From NCBI RefSeq assembly GCF_020521555.1, contig NZ_BPWA01000001.1, positions 1,674,001-1,738,000 on the forward strand: a stretch of DNA of 64,000 nt, given 5' to 3'. Source of the stretch: Rodentibacter sp. JRC1 (GTDB lineage: Bacteria > Pseudomonadota > Gammaproteobacteria > Enterobacterales > Pasteurellaceae). Under the pieces are notes generated by a model. It worked only from the letters and a program-made list of their open reading frames with translations, was not told the origin of the DNA and searched no databases. Positions 57,647 through 64,000 of the stretch are shown here, one piece after another (position 1 is the stretch's first letter; each line of letters begins with the position of its first letter). Both the position numbers and the translations under genes were made by a program.

Positions 57647-57872
57647 AAATAAACCGAAATACTCGCTATTATGTAGCACTTGCACAAATCTTTGTAGGGG
57701 CTGTTAGGCGAAGCCGTAACGCATCATTAACAAAGTTTAATGGTGCGTTACGCAAAGCTAACGCACCCTACCTCCCGATAAATATTGAATATAAAATTCT
57801 ATTTGGGCAACTGATACATAATACCGGAAATACTTCCCATCATTTTGTAAGACGGCGTATTTCGGTTTATTT
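57647..57872 (+). repeat. Inverted repeat after nadV, split by an element insertion
   Basis: AAATAAACCGAAATAC (57647-57662) and GTATTTCGGTTTATTT (57857-57872) are perfect 16-base inverted arms. Removing the element and one copy of its duplication would bring them to within 23 bases, a normal hairpin, probably the original nadV terminator. Confidence 0.75.
57664..57826. mobile_element. Small inverted-repeat element (MITE-like), copy A, after nadV
   Basis: 163 bases. Terminal inverted repeats at 57664-57689 and 57801-57826 match at 22 of 26 positions. A perfect 8-base duplication GAAATACT flanks it at 57656-57663 and 57827-57834. Inside are nested inverted arms at 57694-57723 and 57744-57771 around GTAGGG...GTAACGCA. 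It carries no gene. The 8-base duplication and terminal repeats identify a non-autonomous transposon, though the transposase family is unknown to me. Confidence 0.82.
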
Positions 57873-57895
57873 GGGGGACTAATTCACTTTAGCTT

Positions 57896-58221
57896 TTAGG
57901 GTTGGGTAAAATGCAATTCGCCCTGATTTTCTAAAAACGTCGGTTGAATTTCTACATAATCTTTATCTTTCGCTTTCAATATACTGCCTGTTTATTGAAT
58001 GTAATCTTTAAAGTGGGGCGTTTTGCGGTGATTTTCATAAGCCGCACCATTAGCGTAAATTTCAAAGAAAACCATTTATTGGGGCTTTCTTCTGTCGCCT
58101 CCGCATTCGCAATAACACTTTCTTCCCGTTTTAAGGATTATGTCATTTCCGCTGTAATAATGGCTTTAAATTTCGCATTATCTTCCGGTTTTACTTCCAC
58201 TGTAACAAGATTTGCCCGCAT
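57896..58221 (-). pseudogene. Broken antibiotic-biosynthesis/quinol monooxygenase (ABM domain)
   Basis: On the minus strand an ATG at 58221 opens MRANLVTVEVKPEDNAKFKA, which stops at TAA after 27 codons. After a frameshift, a second frame gives FEIYANGAAYENHRKTPHFK, a further TAA, and KDYVEIQPTFLENQGELHF before the final stop at 57896-57898. Together these cover an ABM (YgiN-like, about 100 residues) protein, a small cofactor-free oxygenase or quinol monooxygenase. Two stops plus a frameshift show it is dead. Confidence 0.75.
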
Positions 58222-58376
58222 TTCAGATTTTTGGTGTACCTTTTTATCTCCTAAAAATTGAGCCTTGAGCGTAATACGTTTTTTTTAAGGAAGACCAATA
58301 AAACCGTCAAAAAAATAACCGCACTTTTATTTTTAGTAGAATGCCAAGGTACGGTTAGTTTAGTTGAGATCTGTTA

Positions 58377-59729
58377 TTACTTAGCGTTAAGTAATGCCGG
58401 TACTTTCAGTAAAATTAATTCGTTATCATCCTGACGATTAGGCTCACGGCTTGATGAAAATGGAAAATTATTATCGTTACCCACAATAATATGCTCATTA
58501 TCCACAATATCTACGTTTTCAATAGTAAAAAACGGAAATGCTAATTTTTCTCCGGTTAATGGTTTAAGACTGATTTTATTTGGATCGGCAATTTTGAGTA
58601 AATCAATGTAAGCAATTTTTTTCACAGCCTTGCCAACATTGTTATCAGAAAACGTTACCTTATAAATACGTTTAAATTTTGCCGGATCGGAAAAACAATG
58701 TGTTGTGTCTGTAAGGTTTCTGCAGGCTTTATCAAGCGTTCCTTCCCCGTTATCCCGTTCAATAATTAAACCGTTTTTAGCATCAATCATATTGAAATCG
58801 CCGATAGCGTTATGCTCATTTTCTAAAGGGTAAAACCAATAACGTCCCGTCCATTTTTGTTTATCAACATCAAACTCTAAAATACGTAGTGAAACTTTAC
58901 CATCTATGGTTTCCCAACTTTGTTTATTTTCATTCCATAAAGGGCCTTCTAATAATGGGTAAAGATATTTATTGTCAGGTGAGGCAGCCATTCCTTCATA
59001 ACCTTTCGAACGTTTTAAATTAACATTTTTATAATGTCCGTTTGGTGTACTTGGCGAGCCAACCCGACTGTTGTCGGGAGACTGAATTTTTATTCCGTCA
59101 ACTTCACTTTCAAATACGGATAATATTTTCCCGTCTAAATTTGCTTTAATTAGGTAAGGGCCAAATTCATCGCCAATCCAAATATTATCATCGATGATTT
59201 GAAAGCTTTCTGTATCGAAATCTGCTCCGGTTAAATATCTTTCCTTAGTATCTTCGTGGGTAATACGAAACGGTACTTTTTTGTCCGGATCGGATAAAAA
59301 GACAGTTTTAATCGGTTTAAATTGCCCTTGTGACCAGTCAATTTTGTATTGGTTTAAGTAAAGCATTGAATCGGCTGAATTTGCTTTACTGCCAAATCCG
59401 TTATCTGTAAGGAGCCATACTGTATCTTTGCCGACAACTTTGATTCCTGAGTGTCCTTGTCGGGGTTGATTTTGAATTGGTAAAAAATGACCTGTTTCGC
59501 GATCCTTCGATTTTCCTTGCACTGATTGTAATTTTTCTATCCGTTTAAATGTTGTATATTTCCCAGACGTTTTTAAATCATTTGGTGTATTATTCGGCAC
59601 CGAAACAACGGAATTTGCTGGTAATACAGCATGTCCGGATAGCTCGGCAGGTACCTCAAAAGCGGCTTGAACAATGCTTGTCATACCTAAGGTTAAACTC
59701 AATATAGTTAAATACTGTTTGCTTTTCAT
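58377..59729 (-). CDS. Secreted phytase-like/esterase-like protein
   Basis: 450 residues with a signal peptide (about 1-22, ending VQA) and then the esterase-like-of-phytase beta-propeller family: VWLLTDNGFGSKANSADS, LTGADFDTESFQIIDDNIWIGDEFGPYLIK, SKGYEGMAASPDNKYLYPLLEG and FFTIENVDIVDNEHIIVGNDNNFPF, with many acidic residues suited to metal binding. Likely periplasmic or exported and acting on a phosphate ester. A PhoB-like box 47 bases before the start supports a role in phosphate starvation. Substrate unproved. It lies between two decayed stretches. Confidence 0.82.
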   Translation of the reverse strand: MKSKQYLTILSLTLGMTSIVQAAFEVPAELSGHAVLPANSVVSVPNNTPNDLKTSGKYTTFKRIEKLQSVQGKSKDRETGHFLPIQNQPRQGHSGIKVVGKDTVWLLTDNGFGSKANSADSMLYLNQYKIDWSQGQFKPIKTVFLSDPDKKVPFRITHEDTKERYLTGADFDTESFQIIDDNIWIGDEFGPYLIKANLDGKILSVFESEVDGIKIQSPDNSRVGSPSTPNGHYKNVNLKRSKGYEGMAASPDNKYLYPLLEGPLWNENKQSWETIDGKVSLRILEFDVDKQKWTGRYWFYPLENEHNAIGDFNMIDAKNGLIIERDNGEGTLDKACRNLTDTTHCFSDPAKFKRIYKVTFSDNNVGKAVKKIAYIDLLKIADPNKISLKPLTGEKLAFPFFTIENVDIVDNEHIIVGNDNNFPFSSSREPNRQDDNELILLKVPALLNAK

Positions 59730-59775
59730 ACATTTTCCCTTTTACTTAATTCTATAAAGAGAATATATGGTAAAT

Positions 59776-59793
59776 ATGACGATAGTATGACAG
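59776..59793 (-). promoter_or_regulatory. PhoB (Pho) box upstream of the phytase-like gene
   Basis: On the minus strand CTGTCAT-ACTA-TCGTCAT: two 7-base direct repeats with the canonical 4-base spacing; the first is perfect and the second keeps GTCAT. A TATATT eight bases downstream is a fitting -10. Confidence 0.68.
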
Positions 59794-59903
59794 AGAAATA
59801 AGTTCCTTTGAGTATGAATTAGGCGAAATATTAGTAAGTTTGAGCCATGATTGAAACTATCTCTTATTTTATGCCTTTATCACTTCAGTAATACCCGCTG
59901 CGC

Positions 59904-60011
59904 TCATTTTTGGGGCAAATCGCGAATTTCATATTCGTCGAGATCCGGATAGTAGCAATCCTCTTTGAAAATATTTTTAAACCATTCCGTATGGGGTGGA
60001 AAAAGTGAGTT
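59904..60011 (-). pseudogene. Unrecognised C-terminal gene fragment
   Basis: An open stretch of about 35 codons without start, ending TGA at 59904. It reads TEWFKNIFKEDCYYPDLDEY and then EIRDLPQK, which looks like real protein rather than noise, but I cannot name the family. It lies in the decayed segment. Confidence 0.3.
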
Positions 60012-60063
60012 TTAGGTAAAAGCTAACAATGCAACAGTATAATGCTTACTATGGGTAGCTTAA

Positions 60064-60312
60064 TGTCAAAGCAGTATTTCTGAGGTAGAGCGTAAATTAC
60101 AAATTGCCGTACCCTCTGCCAGTCAATCATTAAAATTACTTGAACGTACAGAAAAACGGCTAGGCATTGGGCGTATTTTTGAACCTAATATGCAAACTTT
60201 TACCGATAAAGACGACTTTGTTCCAATCTTGCAAAACACTGGAGTGAGTATCCACCACTTTATTTGTATTATCTACAGCATGCTAAAAAGGCATGAAAGG
60301 TTCAGACAGTGA
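60064..60312 (+). pseudogene. Helix-turn-helix regulator remnant (LysR-like)
   Basis: The frame 60064-60312 lacks a start and contains SISEVERKLQIAVPSASQSL followed by KLLERTEKRLGIGRIFE, closely resembling the LysR DNA-binding helix-turn-helix. The rest of the gene is missing. It ends just before an element copy at about 60351. Confidence 0.5.
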
Positions 60313-60350
60313 TTGAATTTCTGTAGGAAAAGAACAGGGTATAAAAATGT

Positions 60351-60570
60351 CGATAATGCAGTTGCATAAAGAAAATTTTATATTCAATATTTTGAGGTAG
60401 GGTGTGTTAGCCGTAGGCGTAACGCCCCTTTTTTGTCAATAAATTTCATTACGGTGCGTTACGGCTTCGCCTAACAGCACCCTTGTATATTAAAACTCTG
60501 ATAAACTCGCAACAAACAACACAACGTTATCCACAGCTACGATGATTTGTGCAAGTGCTACATAATACCA
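60351..60570. mobile_element. Small inverted-repeat element (MITE-like), copy B, inverted relative to copy A
   Basis: Reverse orientation to copy A. Shared stretches include AATTTTATATTCAATATTT, GAGGTAGGGTG, GCGTTACGGCTTCGCCTAAC and the right end GTGCAAGTGCTACATAATAC. It has about 60 extra bases before its right end and a degraded left end, and no clear target duplication. Confidence 0.65.
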
Positions 60571-60590
60571 AAAATTCACCGCACTTTTTA

Positions 60591-61250
60591 CTAAAAATCT
60601 ACATTTGCGTGAAATGTGATGGGCGCACCGGTTATTGGGTGCGTGATACTAAGTTCTTCGGCGTGTAAACAAAGGCGTGGCGCCATAAGTTTTGCTTGAG
60701 GATGTGCATAAAATTTATCACCTAAAATCGGGTGTCCCAGTGCCAGCATATGCAAGCGAAGTTGGTGGGAGCGTCCGGTGATTGGGGTGAGTTTTACACG
60801 CGTGCTGTTATTCGGGAGGCGTTCTAAAACGTCAAATTTTGTGACCGCTCTTTTGCCGGATACAAAGTCTAAACGCTGACGAGGGCGGTTTTCCCAATCG
60901 CAAATCATCGGCAAATCGACTTCACCGCTGTTTTGTGCCAAATGTCCCCACACGAGGGCTTGATAATGCTTTTTCGGTTCACGTTCACGAAATTGGCGTT
61001 TAAGTTCTTTATCGGCGGCTTTGCTCAAGGCAAATAAAATAATCCCGCTGGTTGCCATATCAAGGCGGTGTGCCGGTTCGCAGAAACCGAATTTTTCTTT
61101 TACCCGACTCATTGCACTGTCGTAATATTGAGGCTGATTACCCGGCACGGAAAGTAAGCCGCTCGGTTTATTCACCACACAAATATAGTTGTCTTGATAA
61201 ATAAGATCCAAATAAGGCGTTATCGGGGGATTGTATTCAATTAATGCCAT
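60591..61250 (-). CDS. rluA: rRNA/tRNA pseudouridine synthase RluA
   Basis: 219 residues with the RluA-family active site EPAHRLDMATSGIILFA (catalytic Asp64) and LTPITGRSHQLRLHMLALGH. The length and sequence fit RluA, which modifies 23S U746 and tRNA U32. It lies two bases after rapA on the same strand, as in H. influenzae. Confidence 0.93.
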   Translation of the reverse strand: MALIEYNPPITPYLDLIYQDNYICVVNKPSGLLSVPGNQPQYYDSAMSRVKEKFGFCEPAHRLDMATSGIILFALSKAADKELKRQFREREPKKHYQALVWGHLAQNSGEVDLPMICDWENRPRQRLDFVSGKRAVTKFDVLERLPNNSTRVKLTPITGRSHQLRLHMLALGHPILGDKFYAHPQAKLMAPRLCLHAEELSITHPITGAPITFHANVDF

Positions 61251-61252
61251 AA

Positions 61253-64000
61253 TTATTCCTTATTGGTGATAATGACACGTAGGCTATCCAATCGCCATGT
61301 CGCTTTGGAAAGTTCTTGTAGCGATTGAGCTCGTTGAGCTTCCAAAATATCAATTTCGCTTTGACGAATGTTTTTATTGACGGCTTGTAAGGCTTGTAGT
61401 CGGTTGAGTTCGGCACTTAATGCGTAATCGGCCGAACGTTGCGCTTCGGAAATTGTGGTTTGTGCAAGAGATTGTACTTTCTTTTCTCCCATCACCAATA
61501 ATTGCTCCAAGGTCGGACGTGCCATTTTGATCATTTTATTCGCCACATCTTTGCCGAGCGGTTTGAGTTTACTTTGTAAGGTTTCAAAGGCGACCTGTTC
61601 AGCTATGTTGTTGCCTTTGTTATCAAGCAAAAGGCGAATAGGTGTCGGAGGTAAGAAACGGTTTAGCTGTAATCCTTTTGGTGATTGCGTTTCCACGACA
61701 TAAACGAGCTCTAATAACAAAGTGCCTGCCGGTAATTGCTTGTTGATGAGTAATGCCATTGCTGCTTTGCCGATATCGCCCGAGGCAATGAGATCAATAC
61801 CTTGACGGATCATCGGGTGATCCCAAGTTAAAAATTCTAATTCCTCACGAGCAAGGGCAAGATTGCGATCAAAGGTTACCGTAACGCCCTCTTCTTTCAG
61901 CCCCGGAAAATCCGGTACAAGCATTGTGCCGGTAGGAGTGATGACAAGGCTATTTTCGCCGAGATCATCTTGTTCTACGCCGATAATATCGAATAAATCC
62001 AGCGCAAAATTCACTAATTCGACTTCGTTATCTTGTGCCGCGATTTCTTGCGCCAGTTGTTGTGCCTGTTCGCCGCCGTTAGAATTGAGTTCTAACAACC
62101 GATCACGACCTTGTTCCAATTCCCGCTTTAGTCTTTCCCGTGCTTTCTTTGTTTCTGTAATGAGTGTATTTATCTCAGAAAGTGCGGTTAAATTTGACCG
62201 TACTTTTTGTAGCGGTTCGGCAAAATGTTCAAATAACGTCATCCCCATCGGGCAGGTTTGTTCAAAGGCATTTAAACCTTCGTGATACCAACGCGCCAGC
62301 GCATAATCGGCGGAGTTTGCCACACAAGGAACATAAATTTGTACATCACGGGCTTGACCGATACGATCCAGACGCCCGATACATTGCTCTAATAAATCAG
62401 GATTATGCGGTAAATCAAATAACACCAAGGTATTGGCAAATTGGAAGTTACGCCCCTCTGAACCGATACCGGAACTCAGTAACACCTGTGCCCCTTGCGC
62501 CATATCGGCAAAGTAGGCAGCGGCACGATCACGCTCGATAATTGACATTTTTTCATGGAATACCGCCGCACGAATCGCCTCTTTTTCACGCAGAAGTTGC
62601 TCTAACCTCATTGCCGTTTGCGCGCTTTGGCAAATGACGAAAATTTTTTCATCACGTTGTGTTTTAAGGAAATTCAGCAGCCATTGCATTTTGCTATCTT
62701 GCGCTTGGTTTTCGCTTTCCACTGTAAGTGTAATTTGATGATAAATACGATGTGGAAAACCTTTTACGCCTTGACGGGTGTTGCGAAACAACACACGACT
62801 GGTGCCGTGCCGATCGATAAGGTTTTGAATGAGTTCTTGACGGGCAGATTGCTGCTCTTCTTCATTATGGGAATCAATGGCTCGGAACAGCGGTTCTACG
62901 TCTTGTTCGCTTAATAAATCGGAAATATGGTTTTTTTCAACCGCACTTAACGATTTATCCGCCAGCAACGATTGCACTGCATCCGCAACAGGTTGATAAT
63001 TTTGTTGCTCTTTTTGGAATGTCGCATAATCGAAAAAACGTTCGGGATCGAGCAATCGTAAACGGGCGAAGTGGCTTTCTTGCCCTAACTGTTCAGGAGT
63101 CGCCGTGAGCAATAATACGGAAGGAATAGTCTGCGCAAGTCGTTCCACCAATAAATAAGCGTGGCTCGGTGCATTTTCGTTCCAAACAAGATGATGAGCT
63201 TCATCTACAATCAAACAATCAAAACCGGCGGCAAGGGCTTGCTCTGCACGTTTTGGTGAATTGACCAACCAATCTAACGCACAAATTATCAAGGATTCCG
63301 AAGCAAAGGGATTTTCTCCGGTGGTCACGAAATCGGCGCAACGTTCTTCATCAAATAATGAAAAATGTAAGTTAAAGCGGCGTAACATTTCAACTAACCA
63401 TTGATGTTGCAAGCTTTCAGGCACGAGAATAAGGACGCGTTGCACTTTCTCGGCGAACAATTGATTTTGTAGAATCATTCCGGCTTCAATGGTTTTTCCT
63501 AATCCTACTTCATCGGCAAGTAGCACACGAGGATTCACACGCTTACCCACTTCGGCGGCGATATGCAATTGATGAGGAATTAGACCTGCGCGAATACCGC
63601 GTAACCCACGGAGTGGCGATTGAAATTGTGCCTGTTGATGTTTCAGCGTGCGATAACGTAGCGCAAAATGATGGCTGCGATCCAATTGTGCGGAAAAAAG
63701 ACGATCTTTTGCCGAACTGAACGAAATAAGGGGGGAAATATCCTTTTCTTGCACGACCACTTGCTCGCCTTGCGGGTTTTCTACCAAGTAAAAATTTAGG
63801 TTTTTTAGGGTTTGAATATCGACGATTTTCCCTTGCCAACCTGCTTTATGCGTCAGCATTTCGCCCTTGTTAAATTGAATACGTGTAAGTGGTGCTTGTG
63901 TTATTGAGTAAATACGGGTTTCATCCGCCGCAGGGAAGTGAAGGCTCACCGTGCGGGCATCAAAATCGGTAACTATACCTAATCCAAGATTATTTTCACT
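61253..64000 (-). CDS. rapA: RNA polymerase-associated ATPase RapA, N-terminus cut by window edge
   Basis: 916 codons are visible and the frame stays open to the right edge ([20 protein letters not shown]), so the true start lies outside. The SWI2/SNF2 core has [45 protein letters not shown] and [15 protein letters not shown] with [14 protein letters not shown]. RapA binds RNA polymerase and helps recycle it. Followed directly by rluA. Confidence 0.95.
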   Translation of the reverse strand, partial: SENNLGLGIVTDFDARTVSLHFPAADETRIYSITQAPLTRIQFNKGEMLTHKAGWQGKIVDIQTLKNLNFYLVENPQGEQVVVQEKDISPLISFSSAKDRLFSAQLDRSHHFALRYRTLKHQQAQFQSPLRGLRGIRAGLIPHQLHIAAEVGKRVNPRVLLADEVGLGKTIEAGMILQNQLFAEKVQRVLILVPESLQHQWLVEMLRRFNLHFSLFDEERCADFVTTGENPFASESLIICALDWLVNSPKRAEQALAAGFDCLIVDEAHHLVWNENAPSHAYLLVERLAQTIPSVLLLTATPEQLGQESHFARLRLLDPERFFDYATFQKEQQNYQPVADAVQSLLADKSLSAVEKNHISDLLSEQDVEPLFRAIDSHNEEEQQSARQELIQNLIDRHGTSRVLFRNTRQGVKGFPHRIYHQITLTVESENQAQDSKMQWLLNFLKTQRDEKIFVICQSAQTAMRLEQLLREKEAIRAAVFHEKMSIIERDRAAAYFADMAQGAQVLLSSGIGSEGRNFQFANTLVLFDLPHNPDLLEQCIGRLDRIGQARDVQIYVPCVANSADYALARWYHEGLNAFEQTCPMGMTLFEHFAEPLQKVRSNLTALSEINTLITETKKARERLKRELEQGRDRLLELNSNGGEQAQQLAQEIAAQDNEVELVNFALDLFDIIGVEQDDLGENSLVITPTGTMLVPDFPGLKEEGVTVTFDRNLALAREELEFLTWDHPMIRQGIDLIASGDIGKAAMALLINKQLPAGTLLLELVYVVETQSPKGLQLNRFLPPTPIRLLLDNKGNNIAEQVAFETLQSKLKPLGKDVANKMIKMARPTLEQLLVMGEKKVQSLAQTTISEAQRSADYALSAELNRLQALQAVNKNIRQSEIDILEAQRAQSLQELSKATWRLDSLRVIITNKE

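Larger units (their letters stand above)
59730..60590. other. Decayed intergenic segment upstream of the phytase-like gene
   Basis: It holds the Pho box, two gene remnants (59904-60011 minus; 60064-60312 plus) and an element copy at about 60351-60570. No intact gene is seen. Confidence 0.6.

Noticed and set aside
57944..58261. Open frame of 105 codons on the plus strand
   Set aside because: It lies antisense over the decayed ABM monooxygenase gene, whose minus-strand translation gives clear family motifs; the plus frame shows none.
60343..60578. Target-site duplication around element copy B
   Set aside because: The candidate flanks AAAAATGT and AAAATTCA match poorly, and the left end of the copy is degraded, so I do not claim a duplication here.

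Overview
The window is chromosomal DNA of a member of the Pasteurellaceae, most likely of the Haemophilus/Aggregatibacter lineage. About fifty copies of the 9-base uptake signal sequence AAGTGCGGT, or its complement, can be read by eye. Many protein sequences and several gene clusters follow Haemophilus influenzae: fur-fldA; seqA-menE-mscK-aroC-mepA-TSUP-lpxM; slt-trpR-mtgA with yciCBAI; the fucose operon; and rapA-rluA. A chromosomal nadV gene predicts growth on nicotinamide without V factor. This trait fits Aggregatibacter better than H. influenzae. The species is an inference.

Layout. 1-14 kb: the start of prlC, a YbaN-like membrane protein and a peptide-binding lipoprotein; fur, fldA and ybfF; then a rightward run from seqA to lpxM. 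14-26 kb: an UmuD-like protein without catalytic residues behind a LexA-type box, the serine transporter sstT, qmcA/nfeD, an NAD(P)H oxidoreductase, torD, the molybdate set modE/modABC, a cystine transporter and an orphan sucrose-type PTS permease. 25.6-37 kb: mostly leftward genes (mtgA, trpR, slt, yciCBAI, purMN, a DASS transporter, glmU), with ompW pointing the other way. 37-44 kb: fucR and fucIKUAP. 44-48 kb: torYZ, an anaerobic S-/N-oxide respiratory pair. 48-56 kb: pyrG, nhaA, brnQ, rlmB and rnr. 56-60.6 kb: an accessory, partly decayed segment with nadV, a quinol-monooxygenase pseudogene, a phytase-like secreted protein, gene remnants and two inverted copies of a miniature transposable element. 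60.6-64 kb: rluA and the C-terminal 916 codons of rapA.

How the parts fit. Molybdate uptake (ModE/ModABC), the chaperone TorD and the molybdoenzyme pair TorYZ form one theme spread over two loci. An FNR-type box precedes torYZ, and another precedes ompW. The fuc genes form a complete route from L-fucose to L-lactaldehyde and DHAP, with a CRP site overlapping a large inverted repeat between fucR and fucI. Readable operators for LexA, PurR, TrpR, ModE, CRP, FNR and PhoB make the regulation unusually legible.

Most unusual signal. A family of small elements with about 26-base terminal inverted repeats and 8-base target duplications is present. One copy sits exactly inside an older perfect 16-base inverted repeat downstream of nadV and splits it in two. 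Another abuts the rnr stop codon. nadV is also flanked by diverged direct repeats, and an intrinsic-terminator-like hairpin lies directly in front of its start codon. No CRISPR array, prophage, rRNA or tRNA gene was seen.
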